Assembly (NCBI RefSeq): GCF_016862555.1
Contig: NZ_BONE01000028.1
Coordinates: 37,665-101,664 of the forward strand
Direction: 5' to 3'
Length of the DNA: 64,000 nucleotides
Origin: Asanoa siamensis
GTDB lineage: Bacteria; Actinomycetota; Actinomycetes; Mycobacteriales; Micromonosporaceae
Shown: one piece after another, positions 10,854 through 20,004 of the stretch
Layout: each line of letters starts with the position of its first letter
Numbering within the stretch: position 1 is the stretch's first letter
Program-made: the position numbers and the translations under genes
The notes under the pieces: model-generated
Seen by the model: the letters and a program-made list of their open reading frames with translations, nothing else
What the model was told of the DNA's origin: nothing
Databases searched by the model: none

Positions 10854-10928
10854 CGGGGTAACGACACGATAGCACTTTGGCGCGGCGCGGAACAAGCGCG
10901 TTGAGCGGGTCCCCGCTGGCTCTTTGGG

Positions 10929-13900
10929 TTACCGGACGCCGACGTGCATGCGCTCGGGCATCAGCTCGCACAGGAGTTGGTAGGTGTCCTTGTCCAGGTC
11001 CTCCGGGACCTCGGCTTCCCGCACGCGGATGAGGTCGCCGAGGATCTGCTCGAGCTCGGCAATGTTCCGCTCTGCGTTGGCCACCCGCAGGAGGTCCCGC
11101 CAGGTGATGTCGCTGGTCCGGTCCGGATCGGCCAGCCACGCCTGGTCGACCGCCCACCGGGCGCCGGTGATGTCGCCGCCGTCCAGGCACAGGTCGACCA
11201 GGCGGTGGGCGGTGTCCACCACCCCGGAGGTCAGGTGATGCGGCTGGATGTCAGAGGTGGGTAGCCAGGTGTACGGGTTTCGGGCAACTGCCGAGTAGGC
11301 GATGTCTGCGCCGGCGAGGGGCGCACCGCGGATCAGGGCGAGTGCTTGACGCAGATCTCGGGCGCCGGCTGGGCCTCGGCTCTCGCCTCGGCTGCGCAGG
11401 CGCCGGAACAGGTGCCAGTCGAGTAGGTAGCCCTCGCGCAGACGGTACCGGCGGTCGGCGGTGGCATCGGGCAGCCACGGCTCGCCATCATCGGTCTGGC
11501 CGAGCCAGCGCCGTGCGCGCGACACGTCGACCCGCCTGCTGGCCGGTTTGACGTGCTGGCCGGGCCATAGCGCGTCGTCGAACGCGTCAGTCGTGGCGCC
11601 GCGCTCGCCGCGGGCCGCCAGGTAGGTGATGATTTCGGCGTAGAAACGGACACGCTCGGATGGGACGCGCCCGGGGGCCTCGACGGTGACTGGTCCGAGG
11701 ATCGCGATACGCGGGCTTGTGGGGTCGCCTTCGATCCACCGGCGCACGTCGGCGTCCAGACTCGGGTCGTTGTGCCGACGCCGGATCGGCGACGTCACGC
11801 GTCGGCGTGTGCGCAGGGGTAGGGATGGCAGGGCGACGATAGCCGGTACCTTGGCCGCGTCGGCTCCCGCCGCGTTGACGTCGGCGGAGTCGGGCACGGG
11901 GCCGAGGCCAGCGGACAGAACCGCGGCGACAGTCTCACCGGAGGCAGGTTCGTCGGGTTGGTCGGCCCGGTTCGGTACGGATGCATCGCGGTCCTCGGTC
12001 GCAGTGGGCGCGTGCGGCTCGTCGAGCAGGCCGCCGGCGGCGTCGGCGCCCTCGGCCCAAACCTCCGGCTCCGGCGCGGGCGGGACCAGCGGCCAGTCGT
12101 CATCGACCGCCGCGGCCGGCGTTGGGTCGGCGTTGCGGGTGCCCTGCCGGGCGGTGGTGAGAAGGTTGGCGAGGTCGCCCAGTTCGCCGCGGGGCAGTCG
12201 GGCAGCGATGAGGCTGGCATCGCTGCCGCTCAGGCCAAGAAACTCGACCGTCAAACGGCCGTTGGCGTCGATCGAGACCGGCCAGCGCCCGACCTCTCCG
12301 TCAGTTACGACAGCGACAGCAACAGCGCAGCGACCCGCAGCGGTGAGATCGTCGTCCAAGGCCTGGAGTGCGGCGATCTCGTCCGGGTCCGGCTTGTGCG
12401 CCAGGAGGACGTGCGGCATCCACGCATCGGCGGCGATGTCCGCGACTCTGCCGGAGAGCGGGTCGTCGGCCCCGAGATGGTCGAGTGACTGCACGACCTG
12501 GGAGGCGCGTCGACGGATCCGGTCGATAGCGACCGCGACGCTCGGAGCGGCATTGACTCGGTCGCCAGCCAGGGCGATGAATTCGCCCGTCTCGGTGGCG
12601 TCGAATCCTGCGACGGTGACCTCGACATGGTCGCTCCAGGTGTTGCAGGAGAGTTCAGCAGCGAGGTAGCGCAGGAGGTCGGCGCTGCGCTCGGGATGAC
12701 CGGTGATGGACACGACCCCGAGTCGCTCCAGGTCGAGCAGCAAGTGGACCCCGGGGCGGGATGCGACCGTGACCAGGGTCGGCAGCGGCGCGATCTGGCC
12801 GTCGACGTCCAGGAGCTCCACGTCACCGGGCAGCGTCCATGTCGTCTCGTCACCGATCCACGGCGCGGTCGGGTTCGGGCAGGCCCTGGTGAGAAGGAGG
12901 TTGACCGTATCGCCGGTCAGCCACGCGCCGACGATGTCGGGCATCTGCTCGGCGGGACGATCGACCAGCGCCTTGGCGAGGACTCGCAGCGCCCGGTCGA
13001 GCCGGTCCACCGCGATCGGTTGCGCGACCACCCGCAGTTCCTCCTCCACCTCCGGCCTAACGGGCTCGGGCAGCCGCCGGCCGACCGGGCGGTGCTGCTC
13101 CTGGCGGCGGCGTCGCCGCCGCAGCGTGGTGAGAGTTAGCGCCGCGAGCAGGCCTGCGCTGATAAGCGGCACGCCCAGCAGAAGTGTGGTGTCGCGAGCG
13201 TCGCCGCCTGTCTCGGATTGGTCATCGGTGAGAGCAGACTGCACCCTTGGCCTAGGCGTCGGGCTCGCGGGTGCGGTACTCGGGGTTGACGTTGGCTCGG
13301 CCGCCGCGCCCGTCGCATTTGGACTCGGGGCGACAGGGTCGGTCGCCGCCCCGGAGCCTGCGCTCGCTGGAGTGGATGTCGGCGCGGCCGTCCGCGTAGG
13401 TCCAGGCCCTGCACCATCGTCTGCGGCGGCGCTGGCCACCTCGGGGTCGTCTGCGGGGACAGCGGGCTGGTCCACCGCCGGATCACGGTCGACGAGTTTG
13501 CCGGTCGCGTGTGGTCGTGCTCCCCGCTCGACGGCGCCCTTCGGGAGCTCAATAACCTGGCCCGAACGGATTAGGTCCGGATTCCGCAGGTCGTTGAGGC
13601 GGGCGAGTTCCGGGTAGCGATCGAAGTCGCCAAGGTACCGGTCCGCGATGCCGCCAAGGTAATCACCCTTCGCGACGCGGTACTCGTCGCCGTCAGGTGA
13701 CTCAGCGCGGGCATTGGGGTCGGCACTGATCAGCACGGTCCCCGTGTTGGCCGTGAGGTCGACCGAGACGACCGCCGCCGACGACGGCGTTGCGGTGGCG
13801 GGCGCCGGCGCTGCGGTGGCGGAGATGGCCGGCCCGGCCACCAGCAGGCTGACGGCTGCGACCAGCACAGCCGCCACTCGCTGCTGGGGTCCCAGCACAG

Positions 13901-14195
13901 GTAGGCGACGGGCGACTCGGCCGCGTACGTGCGCCACAACCTCCCTGACCACCGACACGGCGAACGACAGCCAGGCCAGCCAGCCGACGACCGCGACCGC
14001 CGCGATGAACAGGGCGCCGCTCTCGTCTGGTCTGATCATTGCCTGGCCTGCTTCGGCCAGGGTGGGAAGCCGGTCCGGCATGGCGGCGAGCTGCACCAGC
14101 GCGATTGGAATACCGACCAGCAGTCCTAACAGCGTGACCAGTGCTGCGACGCCAGACGCGATCTGGCCAGCGCTACGGACGGGGCCTCGCATCAC
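10929..14195 (-). CDS. Membrane protein with LysM and C-terminal BTAD domains (Tad-locus associated)
   Basis: A 1088-residue protein of a type often seen in actinobacterial Tad loci. The N-terminus has three hydrophobic segments (about 10-37, 60-83, 107-130), then a LysM domain (about 172-218, starting EYRVAKGDYLGGIADRYLG), a low-complexity Pro/Thr/Ala region and another transmembrane segment (about 338-357) followed by an Arg run. The C-terminal 280 residues have a winged-helix-like part and a bacterial transcriptional activator (BTAD) helical repeat, ending in LCELMPERMHVGVR. LysM suggests peptidoglycan contact and BTAD an intracellular sensing or scaffolding role; that division is inference. 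It is the last gene before the terminator at 10806-10853. Exact function unknown. Confidence 0.8.
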   Translation of the reverse strand: MMRGPVRSAGQIASGVAALVTLLGLLVGIPIALVQLAAMPDRLPTLAEAGQAMIRPDESGALFIAAVAVVGWLAWLSFAVSVVREVVAHVRGRVARRLPVLGPQQRVAAVLVAAVSLLVAGPAISATAAPAPATATPSSAAVVSVDLTANTGTVLISADPNARAESPDGDEYRVAKGDYLGGIADRYLGDFDRYPELARLNDLRNPDLIRSGQVIELPKGAVERGARPHATGKLVDRDPAVDQPAVPADDPEVASAAADDGAGPGPTRTAAPTSTPASAGSGAATDPVAPSPNATGAAAEPTSTPSTAPASPTPRPRVQSALTDDQSETGGDARDTTLLLGVPLISAGLLAALTLTTLRRRRRRQEQHRPVGRRLPEPVRPEVEEELRVVAQPIAVDRLDRALRVLAKALVDRPAEQMPDIVGAWLTGDTVNLLLTRACPNPTAPWIGDETTWTLPGDVELLDVDGQIAPLPTLVTVASRPGVHLLLDLERLGVVSITGHPERSADLLRYLAAELSCNTWSDHVEVTVAGFDATETGEFIALAGDRVNAAPSVAVAIDRIRRRASQVVQSLDHLGADDPLSGRVADIAADAWMPHVLLAHKPDPDEIAALQALDDDLTAAGRCAVAVAVVTDGEVGRWPVSIDANGRLTVEFLGLSGSDASLIAARLPRGELGDLANLLTTARQGTRNADPTPAAAVDDDWPLVPPAPEPEVWAEGADAAGGLLDEPHAPTATEDRDASVPNRADQPDEPASGETVAAVLSAGLGPVPDSADVNAAGADAAKVPAIVALPSLPLRTRRRVTSPIRRRHNDPSLDADVRRWIEGDPTSPRIAILGPVTVEAPGRVPSERVRFYAEIITYLAARGERGATTDAFDDALWPGQHVKPASRRVDVSRARRWLGQTDDGEPWLPDATADRRYRLREGYLLDWHLFRRLRSRGESRGPAGARDLRQALALIRGAPLAGADIAYSAVARNPYTWLPTSDIQPHHLTSGVVDTAHRLVDLCLDGGDITGARWAVDQAWLADPDRTSDITWRDLLRVANAERNIAELEQILGDLIRVREAEVPEDLDKDTYQLLCELMPERMHVGVR

Positions 14196-14280
14196 GCACC
14201 TCCTCTCTCGCCAAGCGCGAAAACCCTTATCCCATCACCGATCCGCGCGCGCAGTGAACCGGGCGCACCCGCTGGACCCT

Positions 14281-14769
14281 TCACCCGGTGAGCAGCTGCG
14301 CCGTGCTTTGCCCAGTCACGGGGAGCTCGCCTATACCGATCAGCGACAACATCTGAGTCTGGTAGGTGATGGTGACGGTTACCGTCACGCTCTGCCCGTC
14401 CGCGCTGGGAGCTACCTCGCCGTCCGCCCCGGCGGCCGCGAGGTAGCTCTCACCGGCCGCGATGGCCGCTGCGGGATCGACGATCTTCTCGCCGCCCGGC
14501 ACGGCGAGCTGAAGCTGGATCGACTGACCTGCCGCCCGTGCCGCCTCCATCGCGATGGAGTCGGCCCGCTTGAGGGCACGCATCTTGCCGCCGCCATCCA
14601 CCGCTAGTCCGATCATCACGAGTACGCCGAACGCCAGCACCAGGACGAGCAGGGCGACCCGCCCGTCATCGCGGGCAACGGCACACAGGCGGCGTCTCCT
14701 CGGCGCTTCAAGAATTTTGAGGTTCTTCTTGGCCAGGCTGTCTTGAGATGCCGCAATCACCCTGTTCAT
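14281..14769 (-). CDS. TadG-like pilus assembly pseudopilin
   Basis: A 162-residue protein with a short basic N-terminus, then DDGRVALLVLVLAFGVLVM and one transmembrane helix, the layout of TadE/TadG minor pseudopilins. The rest is a beta-rich exported region (QSVTVTVTITYQTQM). The start is the ATG at 14769 because GGAGGG lies six bases upstream; the frame extends further without a ribosome site. It follows the two TadE genes with a 37-base gap and precedes the LysM/BTAD gene. The usual TadG von Willebrand domain is absent, so it is a short TadG-like form. Confidence 0.75.
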   Translation of the reverse strand: MNRVIAASQDSLAKKNLKILEAPRRRRLCAVARDDGRVALLVLVLAFGVLVMIGLAVDGGGKMRALKRADSIAMEAARAAGQSIQLQLAVPGGEKIVDPAAAIAAGESYLAAAGADGEVAPSADGQSVTVTVTITYQTQMLSLIGIGELPVTGQSTAQLLTG

Positions 14770-14806
14770 CGGGGCCCTCCGGAGCGCCGGTGGGAGCCCG
14801 GGCTCA

Positions 14807-15313
14807 TCACAGGCCACCCGCGCTCAGACTTGCAGCAGAGCCCGATTCGGTAATCCCGAACGCGAGGGATCTTGCCCGGTACCAGTCGATGGGCGAGGTG
14901 AAGGATGCCTCAACCGTTCTCGCCCCCGGCATGCCAGGCGCCGCGATGTCCGCGAAGCTCACCCTGCAGGTGATATCGACACTGACGGCCGCAGGCGTTC
15001 CGACCTGCCGCGCGAACTGAGCGGTGTTAACCACGACCACCGGGTCGCACGACAGCCCCTGGTTGGACAGGGACTCGTTCGCGGTGGCCTCGGCGTTAGC
15101 CTGCGCTTCAGCCGCCGAACGCGAGATCGACGCGGCGCGCGCTGCATTGTGTGCTGCGGTCTCGATCGCGCCGGCGGCGACCTCGATGCGCATGCCAATG
15201 ACGGCGAGCGCGAGGAAGGCCAGCAAGGGCGGGGCGAGGATCACCGTCTCCAGCGCCGCCGACCCGTCATCGGCGGACCGCAGCGCACGCCACCGAGCGC
15301 TAATGCTGCTCAT
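14807..15313 (-). CDS. TadE-family minor pseudopilin
   Basis: A 168-residue single-pass protein. The processing-site-like motif DDGSAALETVILAPPLLAF precedes a hydrophobic helix and an Ala-rich helix, as in TadE proteins that prime Flp pilus assembly. Its ATG (15313) overlaps the stop of the upstream TadE gene as ATGA (15310-15313), so the two are probably translationally coupled; this overlap is why 15313 is chosen over the longer frame to 15373. Two Cys residues in the exported half (LSCDP, ITCRV) could form a disulfide. Confidence 0.8.
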   Translation of the reverse strand: MSSISARWRALRSADDGSAALETVILAPPLLAFLALAVIGMRIEVAAGAIETAAHNAARAASISRSAAEAQANAEATANESLSNQGLSCDPVVVVNTAQFARQVGTPAAVSVDITCRVSFADIAAPGMPGARTVEASFTSPIDWYRARSLAFGITESGSAASLSAGGL

Positions 15314-15747
15314 CGAGTGAACCGTTCGACAGGCCCGGTGGCGGTTTGGCTGACATTCCAACCGGGGATCCAAGGCACCAAGGACGGACTCATGCCGGTC
15401 ACGGTCACGGTGACCTGCTCGGGTCCGGCGTTCACCCGGACGTTGGCATCTGAAAGGCTGCTACCGGCGGCCTGGTCGACAAAATCGCTGGCTGCCTCAA
15501 ATGCCCCGCCCGGGCCCCCGGTGTAGGCCCGGCCGGCGTCGACGCCCTGCTGCGCCGCGGTCAGTGCGATCGATCGCGCGTAGGAATACTCGGCGATCTG
15601 GATCGCCAAGAACAACAGGGCGAGCACCACCGGGGCGATGATCATGTACTCGACTGCGGCTGCTCCGTCGTCGGCGCGCAGCCGCGCGCCAAGCTGCCTG
15701 CACCGCTGCGGTACTGGCATTCTCGGCGCGTGGCCATCGTTGCCCAT
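15310..15747 (-). CDS. TadE-family minor pseudopilin
   Basis: A 145-residue protein with the TadE pattern: basic N-terminus, DDGAAAVEYMIIAPVVLALL, one hydrophobic helix, then an exported part ending PVERFTR. The ATG at 15747 is two bases beyond the stop of the Flp pilin gene (TGAccATG), which fixes the start; the open frame reaches 15846 but would cover the pilin gene. It is paralogous in design to the next gene, with which it shares an ATGA overlap. Confidence 0.82.
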   Translation of the reverse strand: MGNDGHAPRMPVPQRCRQLGARLRADDGAAAVEYMIIAPVVLALLFLAIQIAEYSYARSIALTAAQQGVDAGRAYTGGPGGAFEAASDFVDQAAGSSLSDANVRVNAGPEQVTVTVTGMSPSLVPWIPGWNVSQTATGPVERFTR

Positions 15748-15749
15748 GG

Positions 15750-15929
15750 TCAGACGATCGAGGGGAGCCGGTTGGTGACGGCCAAGGTGATCGCGCCCGC
15801 GACCAGGCCGGCGATCAAGAGGGCCAGGATGGCGAAGATCGCCCATTCGATTGCGGTCGCGCCTCGGTCGTCATTGACCTCGGCGGCTCGGGCCCGGATG
15901 TATCCGACCAGGATCTCGATGAGGGGCAT
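15750..15929 (-). CDS. flp: Flp-type major pilin (59 residues)
   Basis: A small gene that length cut-offs can miss. It starts at ATG 15929 with AAAGGAG seven bases upstream. The product begins MPLIEILVGYIRARAAEV, followed by NDDRGATAIEWAIFAILALL, a hydrophobic stretch and an ending ITLAVTNRLPSIV. The DRGATAIEW segment matches the cleavage/+5 Glu region of Flp pilins (usually GATAIEY), with Trp in place of the usual Tyr. It lies between TadC and the TadE genes, the normal place for the pilin. Expected to be cleaved by the A24 peptidase at 9959-10714 and polymerised by the TadA/B/C machine. Confidence 0.85.
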   Translation of the reverse strand: MPLIEILVGYIRARAAEVNDDRGATAIEWAIFAILALLIAGLVAGAITLAVTNRLPSIV

Positions 15930-15942
15930 GCGGTGTCTCCTT

Positions 15943-16827
15943 TCAGGCGGTGACGAGGCGGATGAGGAACGGGTAGCCGGCCACCACGAACAGCACGAGC
16001 ACGGTGAGGCTGGTCGGTACGTAGAGCCAGGTCGTCGCGGTGTTGGCCCGGTCCTGCTCTTTGGTGCGCAGCGCCACCCGCAAGGACTGGGCGCGGCTGA
16101 TCAAGGTCTGGTACACCTGGGCGCCCTCTGTCCCGGAAAGGCGCATGATGTCGCCGACGTCGCCGAGCTCCGGCACGTTGATCTCTTCAGCGACCTGGCT
16201 GAGGCCGTCCCAGGGCGGGATGGAGGCGAACCGGGCGCCGTCGAGCGCAGCCTGGATTCGCTGGAACACCCAGCTGTCGCTGACCCGCGCGGCCCGTTCC
16301 AACGACTCGACCGGCCCGTGGGAGGCGGCGCGCTCAAGGGCGACCAGGTCGAGGTACGCCGCGACCGCGCGGGTGAACTGCTCGCGGGCCGCGGCGGCCT
16401 TCTGCTTGATGCTGACGTCGACGAGGAGGAAGAGCAGCACGGCGAGGGCGATGGACGCGATCGCGGGGATGACGATCGGCAGCGCGAGGCCGAACATCGC
16501 CAGCATGAGGGTCATCAGCGGCGGGAAGAGCAGCCCGACCGCGGCGTATCCGACCTTCTCGAGCACGTACCGTTCCACACTCTGTCCGATGAGCTGCAGT
16601 TCCTGCTGCGGCGGGCGAAGTCGGGAGCCGAATCGGGTGGCGACCCACTGGGCCAGCCGCCCGTCCTCGACGCTGGTCGTGGTCGTGGTGCTGGTCATGG
16701 GTGGGTGCATGCGCTGCAGGGCTGGCCCGAGCGCCGGGACCGTGGGCAGGACGCCTCGGACTACGAGGTAGGCACCGAAGCCGGCGAGTCCGCCGAGGAC
16801 CATCGTTACGGCGATTCCTGTGCTCAC
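15943..16827 (-). CDS. tadC: TadC, type II secretion F-domain inner-membrane protein
   Basis: One of the two platform proteins of the Tad secretion ATPase. From the GTG at 16827 the protein has about 294 residues: an N-terminal hydrophobic helix, a pair of membrane helices in the middle (about GLLFPPLMTLMLAMFGLALP and the following segment), a cytoplasmic T2SF helical domain (VALERAASHGPVESLERAAR; LSGTEGAQVYQTLISRAQ) and a final helix. The GTG is preferred because GGAGGT lies five bases upstream and it overlaps the TadB stop as GTGA (16824-16827); the open frame to 16896 would run deep into tadB. Confidence 0.85.
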   Translation of the reverse strand: MSTGIAVTMVLGGLAGFGAYLVVRGVLPTVPALGPALQRMHPPMTSTTTTTSVEDGRLAQWVATRFGSRLRPPQQELQLIGQSVERYVLEKVGYAAVGLLFPPLMTLMLAMFGLALPIVIPAIASIALAVLLFLLVDVSIKQKAAAAREQFTRAVAAYLDLVALERAASHGPVESLERAARVSDSWVFQRIQAALDGARFASIPPWDGLSQVAEEINVPELGDVGDIMRLSGTEGAQVYQTLISRAQSLRVALRTKEQDRANTATTWLYVPTSLTVLVLFVVAGYPFLIRLVTA

Positions 16828-17711
16828 GGCGCACCTCCGTCCGCGGGAGCGAGCAAACGGGGCACTCGGGTGGGCTGGCTGAGCCGGCGAATCCATACGA
16901 GCAGGCCGATGAAGACGGTGATGGACAGCAATAGCACGAGCTGGCCGAGGACTGTTGCGAACGGCGCCATGTAGGTCCGGTTGGAGAAGAGCAGCACGAG
17001 GGTGGCCACCGAGAGAACGGTCATGAACTTCGTCGTCAGGCGGGGGTCGGCCCGGTCGGCCCAGATCTCGCGCCGCATCTCGACTTCCTGGGCGATACCG
17101 GCGCTGATCCGCTGCAGTACGTCGGTGAGACGTGGCCCCCGGTCGGTGGAGTGCAGCTTGAGCCTGACCAGCACCTCGTCGGCGCTGGCATCCGCGAGCT
17201 GGGCACCGAGCCGGTCAAGGGCGTCGCTAGTGGGAACGCCAGCACGCAGGTTCGCGGCTAGGTCGCTGAGTTCGTCAGCCAGCGCGGGCGGCGCGTCGCG
17301 GGTGCTTCGGATGATCGCCTGGGTAAGGCCGACGCCGGTACCGACCAGGTCGTGAAGGCGCCGGGTCCAGACCTCGACCGCGACGAGCCGATCGATGGCC
17401 CGCTGTTCTTCGCGTCCAGCGGTGAACAGCCACGGCACACCGATCACGGCCACGGCGGCGATGAGCGCGGCGATCGGGATGCCGGTGTAGAACCAGACCG
17501 CCACCGCCGCGGCGGCGGCGGCCCACTGCGTGGCCTGGCGCCGTTGACGTTGCTTGGCAGACAGCCCGTCTCCCAACCACACGCGACGTATGGCTTGCCC
17601 GAACCGCGACGGTGGACGGGCCGGTCGTCGGGTACCCACGATCCCGGTGGCGAGCGCAAGGAGCCCGCTGACGAGGGCGGCGGCGGCGAGCGAGGCCAAG
17701 AGCTGCAGCAT
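16824..17711 (-). CDS. tadB: TadB, type II secretion F-domain inner-membrane protein
   Basis: A 295-residue platform protein: N-terminal helix (MLQLLASLAAAALVSGLLAL), a central pair of helices, a T2SF domain with LHDLVGTGVGLTQAIIRSTR and STDRGPRLTDVLQRISAG, and two C-terminal helices. The start at ATG 17711 shares one base with the TadA stop (TGATG), which argues against the GTG slightly upstream. It partners TadC to anchor the pilus and receive force from TadA. Confidence 0.86.
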   Translation of the reverse strand: MLQLLASLAAAALVSGLLALATGIVGTRRPARPPSRFGQAIRRVWLGDGLSAKQRQRRQATQWAAAAAAVAVWFYTGIPIAALIAAVAVIGVPWLFTAGREEQRAIDRLVAVEVWTRRLHDLVGTGVGLTQAIIRSTRDAPPALADELSDLAANLRAGVPTSDALDRLGAQLADASADEVLVRLKLHSTDRGPRLTDVLQRISAGIAQEVEMRREIWADRADPRLTTKFMTVLSVATLVLLFSNRTYMAPFATVLGQLVLLLSITVFIGLLVWIRRLSQPTRVPRLLAPADGGAP

Positions 17712-19210
17712 CAGCGGCCGCCCCACTGCTGGTGTCCACCGAGTAGTTGCAGGTCGAAGCCTCCGTAGGCAAGGGCGTCGCCGACCCGGCCGCTGGGCAT
17801 GACGTGGGTGGGCATTGCGACGGCGCCAGGCTGGGGCGGGGCGAACAACTCGCTTCGGGCGATGGTCCCGTTTTCGGCAACCCCGTTGATTTCCAGGACG
17901 TGAGAGACGTACCTCAGCGGCGCCATTCCGGGCCTGCGCTCCATGTTCACGAACACCACGAGGTCAAGCGCGTTGGCGACGGTCAGGTAGGCGCCCTCCC
18001 GGTTGCGGCTGGCGCCGTAGCGCATGAGCAGTTCGGCGAGTCGGTCGAACACGGCGTGCGGATGGCGGGCGTGGATGGTGCTGAGGCTGCCATGGGTGGT
18101 GTTCATGGCGTCGAACATGGGCACGATCTCCTGGCTGCGGACCTCGCCGACGATCACCCGGGTCATCGACATGCGCAGCATGTGCGGGAAGAGGTCGGTG
18201 AGCGAGATCTCGCCCTGGGGCCGGCCGTCTGGTCCGAGTTCGCCGTGGCCCTCGCGCTCCTCGAACGGTACGACCCACGGATGGGTGCCGTGCTCGTGCA
18301 GGCCGAGCTCGTAAACCGTCTCCAAGGTGGCGAACCACTCGTCCTGCGGTATGCCGCTGGCCATGGCGCGCAAAAGGGTCGACTTACCGGAGTTGGGCAG
18401 GCCAGCGATCATCACGTTGAGGTACCCGCGCACCGCGGCGGTGAGGAATGCGGCGAGTTCGGCGGTCATCGCGTGCCGGGCGACCATGTCGTCCAAGGAC
18501 ACCTTGCGGATCCGGTGCCGGCGGATAGCGACCGCTGGCCGTGGCGTGACCACGTAGATCACCGTCAGTCGGGCGCCGTCCGGTAGCCGCAGGTGCAGGA
18601 TCGGCTTGGAGGTGGACAGTGTCCGCTCGGTTGCGGAGGTACGCGAGGCCGACCGCTGGAAGTGGTCGATGAGTTCGTCGTCGCTGTCTGCCGCCGAGAA
18701 GCTCTTCTCGTCGACGCGGCCGTCGGCGTATTCGACACGCACCCGGTCATGCCCGTTGACCTGGATGTTCTCGATCTCGGGGTCTTCGACCAACGCCTGA
18801 AGTCGCGGCCCGAGACCGAGCAGATAAGCAACGATCGCCGTGAACAGCTGTTCTTCAAACCCGTCGGGTAGGTGTTCGCCGGCACCGTGGCGGTTGTCGG
18901 CGTGCTCACGCACCAGGGTGCGCGCCACCTCGATCGTGACCTTGCGCTGCTCCTCGTAGCCCGTCTCCCGACCGCGCAGGTGTGTCCCGACCCGCTCACT
19001 CACCAACGCCTGTAGGTCGCGTACCAACGCCTCGTCGATGACCGGGGCCTCCGGCGACTCGGCGGGTGGGGCCCAGATACGAGGCTCCAGCGAAGGCGCC
19101 GCGGGCTCTGCGGTTGGTAGGTCGACGGGCGTGAGCCGGCGCGGTCGTCGTCCGTTGGCCTGCTGCTCTGGTGTCCAGCCGGGCTGGAAGACCGGGGTGT
19201 TACTGGGCAC
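17711..19210 (-). CDS. tadA: TadA/CpaF secretion ATPase
   Basis: A hexameric type II/IV secretion ATPase powering pilus assembly. From the GTG at 19210 (499 residues) the N-terminal domain (about 50-250) is followed by Walker A GLPNSGKST (270-278), an Asp-box region (ATLETVYELG), Walker B RVIVGEV (351-357) and the His box THGSLSTIHA (about 372-381), all intact. The GTG has GGAGG six bases upstream and overlaps the TadZ stop by 11 bases; the frame stays open to 19429 inside tadZ, but nothing there resembles the family. Confidence 0.92.
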   Translation of the reverse strand: MPSNTPVFQPGWTPEQQANGRRPRRLTPVDLPTAEPAAPSLEPRIWAPPAESPEAPVIDEALVRDLQALVSERVGTHLRGRETGYEEQRKVTIEVARTLVREHADNRHGAGEHLPDGFEEQLFTAIVAYLLGLGPRLQALVEDPEIENIQVNGHDRVRVEYADGRVDEKSFSAADSDDELIDHFQRSASRTSATERTLSTSKPILHLRLPDGARLTVIYVVTPRPAVAIRRHRIRKVSLDDMVARHAMTAELAAFLTAAVRGYLNVMIAGLPNSGKSTLLRAMASGIPQDEWFATLETVYELGLHEHGTHPWVVPFEEREGHGELGPDGRPQGEISLTDLFPHMLRMSMTRVIVGEVRSQEIVPMFDAMNTTHGSLSTIHARHPHAVFDRLAELLMRYGASRNREGAYLTVANALDLVVFVNMERRPGMAPLRYVSHVLEINGVAENGTIARSELFAPPQPGAVAMPTHVMPSGRVGDALAYGGFDLQLLGGHQQWGGR

Positions 19211-20000
19211 GTCCGGCCTCCGTGAGCTCGACGGCGGCCTCTCGCCGGACCTGGATGAGCTGGTTGATGGGCTCCTGCATGGATCGGGCCGCGCGCAGCA
19301 GGTCTGCGTTGTGACGTGGCGTACCGTCCCCGCGGCTGAGAATCCGCGCAGTCCGTTCGTCATGCGGCAGATCGGCGAGCACAGGCCCCTGCAGTTGCTC
19401 GGCGATCTCTTTGCTGCTGTACGGGCCACGTCCGCGAACCAGCAGGCGCAGCACGCCCACGCCGTGCTGCTCGAGTTCGCGTTGCAGCATCAGCACTCGC
19501 GGGCGGGCAGAGGAGATGGCCTGCATCGTTCGCTCGACTACGAGCAGGACGACCTCAGCGTGGTAGATCAGCCCGAGGGGCGCGTTGAGCGCCGGGATCC
19601 GGCCGCAGTCAGCGATGGCGTCAAACGCCGGGTCGCTGTCCTCGAGCCCGGCCAGATAACCGCCCAGTCGAGTCCACATCGCCGGCGTGACGCTGCCGGC
19701 CTGCGCCGGATCGGAGAGGCCGGGCAGAAGCCATCGGTGATGCTGTTGGGAGTCGACGCCGAGGTCGACCAGCTGGGCGCCGACGTCGGCGCCCAGGCGT
19801 CCATGCCGCTCGGCGATGGCCAGCCGGGCCAGCCCTTTGTCGGCGGTCATCTGGCCGGCCAGGTAGCCAGCCTGGATGGTGCCGCCGGCGGGGTCGCACT
19901 CGGCCAGGATGACCGATCGCGGCCACGCCAGGGTGAGGGCGAGGCTGGTGACAGTGACTCCGGGCGCGCCCTTTGCGGACGCGATCGCGATCAGGGCCAT
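19200..20000 (-). CDS. tadZ: TadZ/CpaE-like MinD-family ATPase
   Basis: A 266-residue P-loop protein that likely places the pilus machine. It opens MALIAIASAKGAPGVTVTSL, where SAKGAPGVT is a deviant Walker A lacking the second Lys seen in typical ParA/MinD proteins. Further MinD-like segments include AECDPAGG and VVLLVVERTMQAISSARP. The receiver-like N-terminal domain of CpaE is absent, so this is the short TadZ form common in actinobacteria. The gene is four bases downstream of the SAF-domain gene and overlaps tadA. Confidence 0.78.
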   Translation of the reverse strand: MALIAIASAKGAPGVTVTSLALTLAWPRSVILAECDPAGGTIQAGYLAGQMTADKGLARLAIAERHGRLGADVGAQLVDLGVDSQQHHRWLLPGLSDPAQAGSVTPAMWTRLGGYLAGLEDSDPAFDAIADCGRIPALNAPLGLIYHAEVVLLVVERTMQAISSARPRVLMLQRELEQHGVGVLRLLVRGRGPYSSKEIAEQLQGPVLADLPHDERTARILSRGDGTPRHNADLLRAARSMQEPINQLIQVRREAAVELTEAGRAQ

Positions 20001-20004
20001 GTCT

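Noticed and set aside
15730..16974. Plus-strand frame of 414 codons across flp and tadC
   Set aside because: Opposes conserved pilin and TadC sequence; composition is Gly/Glu/Arg-rich and non-domain.
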